Shown one piece after another: positions 10,872 to 23,100 of a stretch of 64,000 bases of DNA. Source of the DNA: Phymorhynchus buccinoides (lineage: Eukaryota; Mollusca; Gastropoda; Neogastropoda; Raphitomidae). The number at the start of each line of letters is the position of its first letter. Position 1 is the stretch's first letter. The position numbers and the translations under genes were made by a program. The notes under the pieces were generated by a model. It was given only the letters and a program-made list of their open reading frames with translations. It had not been told where the DNA came from and did not search any database. Location of the stretch: assembly GCA_017654935.2 (NCBI GenBank), contig CM065698.1:39755739-39819738 (forward strand). Reading direction: 5' to 3'.

Positions 10872-11191
10872 CGCCTTGGCTTAAGACTGTCAGATCAATT
10901 GACATAGGCTAGAACACCAAAGCTACATCAAAATGTTATGCTATGTATAGTTATGTGGGGATTGTCTTTAGCCATGACAACCTCCTAGCATAACATCATC
11001 AGTCTCCAAAATCCCCTGAAGACGGATTGTGGCTGCCCACGTGGCGGGGTAATCAAAACCGGTCACACACGTAACGTTCTAATCCGTAGCTGATGTACTT
11101 GTACTATGGTGTTCAACTGCTTTCGCTGTTGGGATGATCCCTGGAGTCTTTTAGCCAGGGTAAGCCAACATAACAAACACAACAACAAAAA
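10872..11191 (+). mobile_element. CAA-tailed element, copy 1
   Basis: Member of a seven-copy family: CCTTGGCTTAAG start, GACATAGGCTAGAACACCA, TAGCATAACATCATCAGT, GATCCCTGGAGTCTTTTAGC and a variable CAACAACA tail. The simple tail suggests reverse-transcription-based spread. The ends CCTTGGCTTAAG and CTGGCTAAAAGACTCC are also loosely inverted. Confidence 0.75.
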
Positions 11192-11241
11192 CTCTCAAAA
11201 ATCCTGATCAGGCTCGTTCATCCCGAGTGAGTTAAACTTTC

Positions 11242-11631
11242 GGTAAAGGTAAAGATGTGCCACCCCCCCTACCTATCTCGATTAATTGTATTTTTCCGTT
11301 ATTGCCTTTCTTACCATACATAAAGCTGTATTTTAGGAACATTTTTAGCTAATTACCTTTTTGGAATACTAACCCTAACCCTAACCCTAGCCCTAACCCT
11401 AACCCTACCCCCCACGTATAAGACGGAAAAACGCAACGAACCACAACTGTGACAAATCGCGGTGTACTGCAGTACATAGTGGGGGGTAGGGTTAGGTTTA
11501 GGGGTAGGGTTAGGGTTAGGGTTAGTATTCCAAAAAGGTAATTAGCTAAAAATGTTCCTAAAGTAAGGCAAAAACGGGAAAATGTAATTAACGGAGAAAT
11601 GCATGGGGGGTGGCACATCTTTACCTTTACC
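11242..11631. mobile_element. hAT-like MITE carrying inverted telomere-like arrays
   Basis: The ends GGTAAAGGTAAAGATGTGCC and GGCACATCTTTACCTTTACC are exact inverted repeats. They are flanked by the 8-bp direct repeat AAACTTTC at 11,234-11,241 and 11,632-11,639. Long arms continue through AGGAACATTTTTAGC / AAAAATGTTCCT into (CCCTAA)n on the left and (TTAGGG)n on the right. A roughly 75-bp unpaired centre lies between. There is no coding capacity. An 8-bp duplication is typical of hAT elements; the terminal motif is not diagnostic. Confidence 0.85.
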
Positions 11632-11853
11632 AAACTTTCTTTAACCGAGAGGAAAAACAAAATTGTCATCTCTGCCTAGCATATGCACAAAATGCACCAG
11701 TATTATTTAGATGATGTTCGAAAATTGGCAAGGGAAATAATTTAACATTTGCTTGCAGTCAGCAAATGCCATGTGGTATTTTTTAATTAAGTCAGTTTAT
11801 CCTATTCATTTTTGAGGCCATCAAATTTTACAAACAGACCATTTCTTTCATGT

Positions 11854-11855
<2 letters not shown>

Positions 11856-11900
<45 letters not shown>
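11856..11900. repeat. (CT)n microsatellite in the TTI1 3' UTR
   Basis: CT dinucleotide run starting 8 bp after the TTI1 stop on the minus strand, so the mRNA carries (GA)n there. Confidence 0.9.
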
Positions 11901-11905
<5 letters not shown>

Positions 11906-11908
11906 CAA

Positions 11909-11989
11909 CTAGTAGAGGCTGTTCATATGTTGTAGAAGCAGGGTCACATTCACGGCGTATTCATTGTGCTTTCCCACATTCTTGAACAC
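11909..11989 (-). CDS. TTI1: TTI1 last exon with stop codon
   Basis: Acceptor CTTTTTCAG, phase 0. It encodes [20 protein letters not shown] then HMNSLY and a TAG stop. The human end is QNPYTTNVLQLLKELQ. The stop is followed 8 bp later by a (GA)n tract of about 45 bp, so the 3' UTR begins with a microsatellite. An ATTAAA-type signal near 11,785-11,792 is possible but unproven. Confidence 0.9.
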   Translation of the reverse strand: MFKNVGKHNEYAVNVTLLLQHMNSLY

Positions 11990-14900
11990 CTGAAAAAGAA
12001 CACAAAAAGTAAGGCTAAAATTCTTCTCTTTTTTTTTTACCATGAGTTAGTCTATTACAGTCAAGGCTGTATATTCTGTCACAAGAACTTGAAAAATATC
12101 CTCAATCATTCCACCTAACTTTGGAGAAGCAGACGCCTAAACTTTTCAAGAAATAAGAGTGCTTTCCCTTTTGCTTTCTTCCGGATTTGTCAACGCGTGC
12201 ACTTATTTTGCAAGACAACGCAGTAAGTTTGCCTCAACATTTTGTCTCTGAAACGATTTACTGTCTAATTTTTACCGCTGCCTTGTTGTCTAGGTTTTTA
12301 TCAGAAAGATTCACACTATTTGTGGAATATATGTGTCCTTCAATGATTGATTTCAAAACAAATGATTGGCTCGCTAACTCGGTAACTGAAGCGTCGTCTG
12401 CTGCACTTTCACCACTCTATGACATATGCACAGACTGGAAGCTGTGCATAATATACCATGGTAATACAAATTTAATTTTGACCTAAATTGTCAGGAACAA
12501 CTGCCTGAACCTGTATTAACCCTTTCGCCGCCAGCCATTTCTCAGCAAAGAAATACCATTAAACTGAACACGGTAGAAATTTTGTTTTATCTGCAGTATT
12601 GGGAGTTCCTCTGTGAAATGCAAAACATTACGCCTATCCTTACCTCCCAAAATTAAGAAAATAGGGTCTTTGGGTAACAGGCTCTGATTTGAAGACTTAA
12701 TGACATGACATTAGCCATTGTGGTGCATAAATGCGACATTGGCGGTGAAAGGGTTAAACTGCCTGAATTCAGGCTTCAGGCAGACCCACATGCACACCTG
12801 AAACTCGCAGGTTCTTACCGTGACTGGTTTGCAGTGTGGGGAGGGAGGGGAGGGGAGGGCAGGGGTGTGGAGGTGGCACAGCGCTAACCACACCACGTCG
12901 CTGTCGCACGACGCCATCTGCTTGACGCACTCCACACAGGCCTACACACAGACACAGCACAGGCCGTTACGCACTAACACACACACACTTTCATGGGATA
13001 AATTCTTTGAATCACCACAATATACAGTGAAATTCGCTTAAGTCAAAATTGAAGGGACTGAAATTTTATTTTGAGATAGCCAATATTTTGAGCTAAAAAG
13101 ACTTTTTAACATAAAGATTATTAAACTGGGACCCATAAATCATTGTGAGTTACCCAGTGTTTTTGAGTGATCAGGATTCCACTGCAGTCTGACAAGAAAT
13201 TCTAATGGTAAGATTTTGATCAAAAGGTGTAATACCAATATTAGAGAAAAATGTTTTCAGCAACAGAGTTGCTAACATGTGGAATGAATTACCTTTTGAG
13301 TTAAAATGTGCACCAAATACTAATATCTTCAAAACCTGTCTGGATGACGTTCCGTAATTTATTAGTATACTTAGAAGCTTTGATTACAAAAAATTCACAT
13401 GAAAATTTTTAACCGTACAAACCTTGACCAAAACAATATTTGTAAATGTTTAAAATTATGGGACTACTAAAAAAGCTTCATGGCTTGCTTTGTCCCTACT
13501 TACTACTACTACTAAAGTTAACGTACACACACACCACACACACAAAGATACACACACACACAGATACACACAGAGATACACACACACAGAGATACACACA
13601 CATACACAGAGATACACACACACACACACACACAGATACACACACACAGATACTCACACACACGCAGATACACACACACACACACACACACAGATATATA
13701 CACACACACAGTGTTACCTGTTGCAGGTGGGAGGGCTGTCGCTGACTGAGGTAAGGGAGACAGGCGTGCAGAACCTTTTCCAGCCCCACCCCCTCCATCC
13801 CCATCTGACACAAAACCAGTTTCAGAATTTTTGATACAATATTTTCATGACTCGTCTTAGAACTTTCACTGTGTTGACTTGAAGAACCTTTTCATCAACA
13901 CGCACGCACAAAGATGCACACAAACAACACAAACGTACACAGAGACATACACATTTTTCAGACTATAAGGCGATACTTTTTTCCATGAGGTAAAACCCTG
14001 CGCTTTGTAATATTACTAATACAGTGGAACCTCCCTTATAAGACCTTCAAAAATCATCCAAAATAAGGTCTTATAGGGCTCTGCAACTAGGGTTATTAAC
14101 GCCCTTGACAGTGAGAGTGATTCCCTTGCTGGTCAGTACTGACAAGGGCATTCACTCTTGCGAAAGGCAGCCATTTAGTGGCATCAAATAGGGTTATTGG
14201 CGAGAGTTATCCCCCTGTTTGGTCAGTACTGAACCATCTTCCCCCACCCACCAAGGGCATTCACTCTTGCAAAAGGTGTTCGTTGCAGACCCCAATAAGG
14301 GAGGGGTCTTATAAGGGAGGTGATTTTAATACTTGCAAAGAAGGGCAATGTTTCAGAGAAGTAGGTCTTATGTGGGAGGGAGTCTTATAATGGGAGGTCT
14401 TATAAGGGAGGTTCCATTGTATAGCATTTTGTGTAAAAATTGGGAGGGAGGGGGTTGCACCTTATAATAAAGTGCGCCTTATAGTCCGAAATATACGGTA
14501 GTTAAAAACAAACAGATGTACAGTAACCCAAACTGACTGATAAATCATCAGACAGTACAGTGGAACCTCCCTTCTAAGACCTTACAAAATCATCGAAAAT
14601 AAGGTCTTATAAGGGAGGTCATTTTACTACTTGCAAAGAAGGGCAATGTCTCAGAGAAGTAGGTCTTATATGGGAGGGAGTCTTATAATGGGAGGTCTTA
14701 TAAGGGAGGTTCCACTGTATTATTACCTTACAGTAGAGGGGTGTGCCTTATGCGCTGTGTCACCATGTACGCCCAGAATTATAATACTGTAAAATGTACA
14801 TAACCAATATACAATTTGTGTCACCAGTAGAGGTGGGGGGAAAAACCGGTTTGAAACAAAACAACGGTGCTAAATTTCGCGGTTCCAAAAACCGGTTCGA

Positions 14901-16154
14901 GTTGCTGTGAACCGTTTTTTTAACTGCTAAGTTTTTCTTAGAATAACGCATTCTTTTCGAAAAACAACACTGATTCTCAGCGCAGATTGGGTGTTTGTAA
15001 GCCAAGAGTAGCTGTTTCTAGTTTGTGGTGGTGTATGACTTTGACTGAGTGTTGAGTTGAGTGTATGTGTGTCATACGTCATAAGTTTCTTTATTGTGTG
15101 TGTGTGTGTGAATGTGTGCGCGTGCGTGCGTGTGTGTGAATATTCTGACAAATAAATATGTGTTTGCATAGGTGAAACTAGTGATGCGATACTGGGTAAA
15201 AAACCCGGTTACCAAGTTTAAAACTGGTTCGGATTTTTGAACCGGTTCTCAACTCTAGTCACCAGCAAACATGGTGTCGCCCTTGAAGAATGGCCTCACT
15301 CACAAATCTGCAACTAAGACATTATTATCTTCAGTAAGGGGCTTAGTAGGTGGTGTCCTGCGTATGTTAGCTCACAACAGGCTCCACTGAAAGTGACTCA
15401 GTAGCAGTGCAGTGTCTCCTTTTGAAAACCTAGCACAGGTTCACCCCCTGTGGACTGCTGGTTTTGGGATCTGCGATCTGCAGGCATCAGAACAGTCTGA
15501 AGTCCAATCCTCTGAAAACCACGGTAAAGGGGACATCAAGGCCCTAGCCTGAAGAGAGACAACACTGAAATCAGTTCCCAACATCACCAAAAAGGCTTAA
15601 TATAGTGATAAATCACTTTAAAATGCTATTTAACAGAAAGGATAACACTCAATAAAAAGGCAAAACCTCTGACAGTAGAAGCCAATCCTCTGTCAGAAAT
15701 TCTTGATCCTCTGAAATTTGCAGATCCTCTGACAATTCTGATGCCTGGATCTGAATATGGCTCTGAGTTGGGACTGGGAATGAGCGGCATTAGAGAAATG
15801 TCACTGTGCCGCTCAGAAGATGGGACAGCAAAAAAAATAGAAATCTGTCACCTGTGTTGCTATGGATCCCAGCGTGCTCAGCAGCGTCAGCTGTAGTTTG
15901 TAGTTGACTGTGTAGCTGTAGCTGGTTCCTCGCCCAAAGCTGGAAGTAAAACATGGAGCAGTGATACGATAGTTTATAGTTATCTTATCATCAATAACAT
16001 GGCTGACGTATGCTCACATGCAAGCGCACACAAGCATACTGTACATCAAACCATATGCATGTATACACACAGACACATACACACACAAATGCACATGCAC
16101 TCGCATGCGCGCACACGCACACTCATACACACTTGCATACACACACACATGCAT

Positions 16155-16206
<52 letters not shown>

Positions 16207-18875
16207 ACAACTGCATGCACACACACACACACCTACCTGGTTTGTGATTGGGAAATAAGAAACTTAGAGAGCAATGTTAACGCTTCTTTCTCAACTCTGT
16301 CGAATGAAGTCCCCACAACACAAACATATGCATGCATGAATAAACACATGTCACACACACATACACACACTCACACACTTTCATGCCTATTATCACTTTT
16401 AAGTGAAAAGACGTTAAATTAAACAACACACACATACACACACACACCTGGTTTGTGCCTGAGAGAGAAGAAACTTGGTAAGTGAGGGCAACACTTCTTT
16501 CTCTACCCTCTGTCGAATGAAGTCCCCACAGCACACGCATAGTTGCTTTAGCGTTTTCACAGCCTGCACCAATGGAAAGCATAACAATAAATCAAACTAA
16601 ATATTCCTATAATAAAAGCATGGACATGATTATGGACACTGAACAAACAGAGACTTAAAGTACAAACTTCACATGCTGTTAATAACAAATACAAAGATAT
16701 CATCACAACATTATACTTTTATTACACAGAAGAAAACATGTTTTGCATACTGATTTTACACAAAAATGCTAACAGGAATCGTTCGGAAAAAAATAAGGAG
16801 AGTAATGTTATGGTGTATGGGAGTGATCTTGCCTAAATCAATCGGTCAAACAGGGGAAGCTACTCTACCATCAGGTAGATCCCCCAAATAGGGATGATTA
16901 CCATCTGGAGGGGGCAATTGCGATCATGTATATTTTTTACATCTGTAAAGTCACCCCTTTCCAAAAAATGCATGATAGCAATCTGAAAGTGGTAACTTTC
17001 TGTCCGTTAACATGTGATTTATAATGGTACCCCTTATTGTGAAGCATTTTTGGTAACGGGGACCCTACAAATATCAAGATTATGATAGCAATTGCCCCCC
17101 GAGATGGTAACAATCACCCTCCGAACATGCTGTGTTTGAGTAGATCTAGATCTAGACATACTCGGTTTGTGTTTCTCGCATCTGTTCTCTTTCAAGCCAT
17201 CTGGGTCAATCTCAATGTTTATTTCTTTGCGAGTTCTCGACGATTTGCAAGGTAGATCAGTTTGTAACCCCTCTTTCTATTTAAAATGTTACCAAATCGT
17301 TCACTCACTTCGCTTCACTCTTCGACGCCATTGTTGCTGTGGTATTTGACCGAGTAAAAAAGTCGAGGTAAAGAACTCTAATTTTCACGAAGCGCTCTCC
17401 CCTATCTTTTTTCAGATAATTGTCTATTACAGGCTGCTTTTTATATTATTAATCATATTAACGCTCAAAGGTCGCTCGTTTTGGAGTCTTGAAAACTTGT
17501 TTTCTCTTCACTGAGCCAATTGTTTTCTTAATGTTTCCAGCTTTTGACTTGAAATTAACTCATTGCGGACGAATTCCGCATATACCGTATTTTTCTGACT
17601 ATAAGGCGATACTTTTTTTCCCAGACTGAGACCCCTGCGCCTTATATGACTACTATGATAGTAAGAAAATATAATAACAGAATCTGAATTTTGTGTAAAA
17701 TTTGGGGGGTGCGCCTTATAGTCAGGTGCGCCTTATAGTCCGAAATATACGGTACTCAGAACAGGAGAACACCAGTCAGGGCCTAATTCCGAGTATTCTT
17801 GGAACAGCGATTTATGAGTCTAAAACTTATCTAAGTGCATGTTGTTGTTTTATCCAAACCACGTTTTTCGAGTTACTTCTCTTCGTCACTCTTCCAGCCT
17901 TCGTTTCATTTATGTTTGACTCTTCTATTTCAATCTTTAATGTTAAAAATGTGCAAACATCAGCCCTACACGAGCCTCAGAAAATGCTCCCATATATATT
18001 TTCATTACCAGTGATGGTAATAAGGAGACTAATGGTTCCGATTTTAATGCAAGTAAGCATGATTTCAAAGCAAAAATTAAACATGGATCAACTAGTAATG
18101 TTGTCAAAATTGAACCATTCACAGTGCTGAGTTTTGTTGCGTTTCTTATTTTTGATAAAAACGATTCTAGGCAGTGATGTCCTGAAGGGGTTAAAGACAA
18201 GATGACTATAGAGTTAAAGAAAACAAAGGGTAGAGAAGAATTAAATTGAGACCAAAAGATTACTATGTGTTACCAATATTTCGAGCAAGCTGTTTTCCAT
18301 TTATGCGATCTCCACTGTACATAGAACTAAAAGTAAGGTGGTGATGTGATTACCTTGATAACGACCAGTTTTTCAGCATCATAGAATCGCTGTTTGAAAG
18401 ACGGCCACAGCTGATGAACAAGGGGCAGCAACTCCCCTGATGAAATAGACACACACACCAACAAAAAAAATAACAAAGCCAGATAAACGTACTCCCTGTT
18501 CAAAGTAAAAGAACAAAGCAAAGAAAAAATAAAATTTTCATGACTTAACAATAAGCATCGCATGCGCATGCTCGCTCGAACTGTGTCTCTCCTTCTTCTC
18601 CACTCCCCCTCCCTCTCTTAACCCTTTCGCTGCCGCCTACTACTTGCGAATGCGACGTCGGTTTGCTGCGCAATTTTTTAACGCTACAATATCGCTACTT
18701 AGCGGCGACGTATATATATGTCGGTGGCAAGTACTGAAGCGCTATAGAGGACGTATATACACGTCGTCGGCAGCGAAGAGGTTAAATACATAACTAATTT
18801 CTATCAGGTTGCTTTGTTATATCTAGAATGTCATATTCCTCTCTCTCTCTCTGTCTGTCTATATCCCTGTCTCGA

Positions 18876-18973
<98 letters not shown>

Positions 18974-20083
18974 CTTAAACACTCTGCCACCTGCACTGTA
19001 CTATCCTTTCTTTTCACGATCAAAAAAAAAAAGAAGAAAAAAGTAAAGCTTGCCACTTGTTGTCATATCCTGGCTAAAAGACTCCAGGGATCATCCGAAC
19101 AGCTGAAGCACTTGAACACTATGGTACAAATGCATCAGCTAGGGATGAAAACACTACGCGTGTGACCGTTATTGATTACTCTGCACCGTGGGCAGCCACA
19201 CTCCAACTTCGGGGGATTTTGGAGACTGATGATGTTATTCCAGGAGATTTTCATGGCTGAAGACAATCCCTGCATAACTATGCAGAGCATAACAACATTT
19301 TGATGTAGCTTTGGTGTTCTAGCCTATGTCAATTGGTCTGGCAGAGCCTTAAGCCAAGGCGAAAGCTTGCCAGAGACCATGCTAGTTATATCACTGAACA
19401 GGGCGCCACGTCTTGCCTAGCGTCAAAGACTGTAATGAGGAAGACAAGCATCCAGTCTCTTTTCCCTATAGGAGTAGTGAGGACAGAAACACTGGTTACG
19501 TTCCTTTTAAACGTGACACATTTACACGTCGATAGGCCAGTTGAATTCTCCGTTCAAATTCCAGTCTGAGTTTTTGGATAGCCGCCGCTGTGAATGGTGC
19601 ATAACTACCCCACTAACGATAACTCTATCAGCCCGGTTCGCTGTAACTCTTAAGTAGTCCATCTTACCCTTTTAGAGTCTTTGCTAGCGTGTAGTTTATG
19701 ATTACTGCAGCATCACTGCCATGCCAATTTCAAAATACAAAACAAACAAAAAAAGGACAATCATGAGAAAGGATGCGTCAAGAGGCCGCAAGGCCTAGTT
19801 GTCCTAAAACCCTGACCTGACCTGACCTAGCTCACGTAACAAACAGTCCTCGGCAACGGGGAAGAGTAAAATGAACCCTGTGTAATTTGACACGCCGAGA
19901 AAATATAAAAAATTCTTGTGCAATTTGTTCCCATTAGTATCAGATCTTCACTTATTTGACATAATGTGTATTACTATTTAAACATCCGTGATACATTTGC
20001 CAAATTCTATTGTGCTTGTGTCAGTAATTTAGGCTTCAGAGCGTAGAACAACAACAACAACAAAAAATACCCCCATTCGCGCA

Positions 20084-20114
<31 letters not shown>

Positions 20115-23100
20115 CAACACCACAAGCCTCACTCTCATGATCGGCAAGGTCGGTGCATCCTTGACCTATGACCTCCAAGGCCAGCAAGGTCAGCCGGGGG
20201 TCACTGGATGACACAAGGTGCTTGGCCCTCAGCAGAACCTGTAGGGGAGAAAAGCCACCACCTTTACAGCCAACTGCTGATGGAATCTTTTTTGCTTTTT
20301 TGCACTGTAATAATTTTCATTCAAATTAAATGATTGGAAGGAAGGTGGCAGAGTGGTTAAGACGTTCGCCTGCCAAATTCAATGTGTGACTGCAGCGTGA
20401 GTGACCCGGGTTCGAATCCCGGCTTCGCCCTTTCTTTCTAGTTCGACAGAAAAATCGAACTGAACATCGAGTCCTTCGAATGAGGACTTAAAGCTAGTCT
20501 GAGCCGTCTGCTTTACACACGTAAAAATCCCACGGAAGTTAAAAGTCGGTAAGAGCAGGGAGAAATCCTGCTGCCTGGAGTGACAAAATTGATAGCTAGG
20601 TTTCCCAAGTCTACCCCCCCCCCCCCACACACACACACAAAAAGGTAGGCGCTGCGCTTGTGGTGACGCACTCTCCGAGGAAGAGCAGCCCGAATCTCCA
20701 AGAGATTTTCTATGACTAGAATATACCAAATACCAAATTACATGTCTAAAGCGAATCCCCTGATTTTCAAAGAAAAATCTGACAACAAAATAAAATCTTA
20801 GACAATCACCACACTCTTGTGAATAATGCGCTGTAAAACGAAACCAAAGAAAATTGCGCTGCACTTAAAACTCTCCAGAAAACAAAAACAAAATAAAACT
20901 AACGTTGTTGGGTTTTTTTAATTTAAAAAGCAAAAAACAAGCAGCACCCACCTCCTTAACCGCCTTCACATGCAACGGAACCTCCTTCTCCTCTTCCTCT
21001 CTCCCCTCCTCCTCTCCCTTCTCCTCCTCCTCCATAGCGGTCAGATATTCCTCCGTGGTGTGGGGGTCTTCAGGGTCAGCGTCTGCCTGGTGGTCCTCCG
21101 CCTCCTCCAGGGTCCGCCTCCTCTCCAGGAGGAAGGACACCAGGCCCTTGGGGTCCACCAGTGTGGAGGAGCATGCAGGGGGCTTCTCCTCCTTGCAGTT
21201 GGGGCCAGGGGTTTGCGAGATCTGATCCAAGAAACAATGCTTAACTCAAAACTTTCATCTGTACATCATCTTGTTTTGTGTACCGTATTCTACGGACTAC
21301 AAGGTGCACCTGGATATAAGGCGCACCCCCCAAATTTGACACAAAACTCAGATTTTGTTATTTTATTTCCTTGCTGTATTATCAGTCACATTATAAGGCC
21401 TCAGTCTAGGAAAAAAAAGTATCACCTCATAGTCCGTAAAATATGATATATTAATAGACGTCTGAAGCCTTTTTCCCTCATTAGAATACATAATTTCTTC
21501 AAACATTAACCAGTTTTATGTACCTTACTACAGACTGTTACGCCCATTACTGCTGTATTTGTGGTCAAACCCTGGGTTAAAGACTCCAGGGATCATCCCA
21601 AACGTCGAAGTACTTGAACACTATGGTACAAATTCATCAGCCAGGGATGAGAACATTACATGCCTGACCATTTTTGATTACTTCCCGCCACGTGGGCAGC
21701 CACACTCCGACTTCGGAGGAGCAAATGACTTGGTGCCAATGGCTCACCTCCGATCCTCAGGAGTTTTTGCCAGTCTTACACAGATCAACAAGAAGAAGGT
21801 CGTAAATCCTCAGTTGTTCTCCCTTTCTAATATCTTAGCCCCCTCCCAGTCTATTTCCAGGCATGGGAATGAGGCTTTATACCGAAAATTCCCTACCCTT
21901 GTCTCGTGACCTGAGATGCGAACGCCACCTACTTAAGATTATCGCCCTTGCCTGTCAGGAACTAGTAGTATATAGCCACAGAAAATTATCTGCTCCTGAC
22001 TCGTCACCAGGGGGCATCGGCTGTTCGGGCCTAAAATTAACGCCCTTTCGTGTCGGCAGGGAGTAGTATAAAGCCTCATTGGATAAGTGAAGAAAAAAAA
22101 TCCTAGTAGGGGCCCAGGGAGTAACGCTGAAGATTTTGGGGGTAATTGAAGACCTAAAACAGCATTAGAATGGCTAAATTTAGTGATTGGGGGGGCGGGG
22201 GGTCTGCGGATATACCTTTTTTTGTGGAATAGCAATGTCATTTAGGCAGAAATATGCTGTTTGGCGGACAATTTCCATCCCTGATTTAATCATTCTTTCC
22301 CCCCGTGGGGATTCTGTCATTCTCTTTGACTCTGCCTTTTCCTTTTGCTTTCTGTCATCTACTATCTTCCTGACTTATTGGCCCATTCTCTTGCCTTTTA
22401 AAAAAAACAACAATCTTCCAAATAATTTCCCCCTTTGAGCTCCTCCGAAATCGGAATGTGTTGGCCGTACGCAGCGGGGAGACCAGTGAAAACTGAAAAC
22501 CGGGCACACACGTACCTTCTCCATTATGGCCATATGGCCTGGGAACGCAGAAGAAGAAGAAGAGGGTCGTAAATCTTCAGTCATTCTCCCTTTCAAATAT
22601 CTTAGCCCCCCCCCCCTTCCAGTCTATTTCATGATTTTCAATGTTCTAATGGGTCTTACAGGTGTTGCTTGTTCTTTTTACCTGTGGAGGAAACCATCGA
22701 TGCACGGCCAGAGTCAGGTGATGGAGAACAGGCAAAAACGTCACGGTCCGCTGCACGTGGTGCTCATCAACTGTGTCCAGAATCTGACAGACAGACAGAC
22801 AAACCAAAGTTGATCTAGCATAAGGCTGTGTCAGACCAACTGACATAAGCTAGAGCACCAAGGCTACATCAAAATGTTATGTTCTGTTCTGCATAGTTAT
22901 GCGGGGATTGTCTGTAGCCATGGAAAGCTCCTAGCATAACATAATCAGTACCCAAAATCCTCTGAAGTCGGAGTGTGGCTGCCCACGTAGCCAGGGTAAT
23001 CAAAAACGATCATCAAACACGTAATGTTCTCATCCCTAGCTGGTGCGTTTATACCTTGGTGTTCAAGTGCTTCGGCTGTTGGGGTGATCCCTGGAGTCTT

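Noticed and set aside
11371..11530. Chromosome-end fusion or true telomere
   Set aside because: The arrays are short, face each other inside exact terminal inverted repeats, and are framed by an 8-bp target duplication, so a mobile element explains them better.
12187..12486. 99-residue plus-strand gene in the last TTI1 intron
   Set aside because: It falls within a repeat whose inverted copy at 4,804-5,650 does not support the frame, and no similarity was recognised.
20341..20430. Functional tRNA gene
   Set aside because: The A and B boxes are good, but the same unit with a long tail recurs at 43,157, and the stems do not pair well enough for a tRNA. It is a SINE head.
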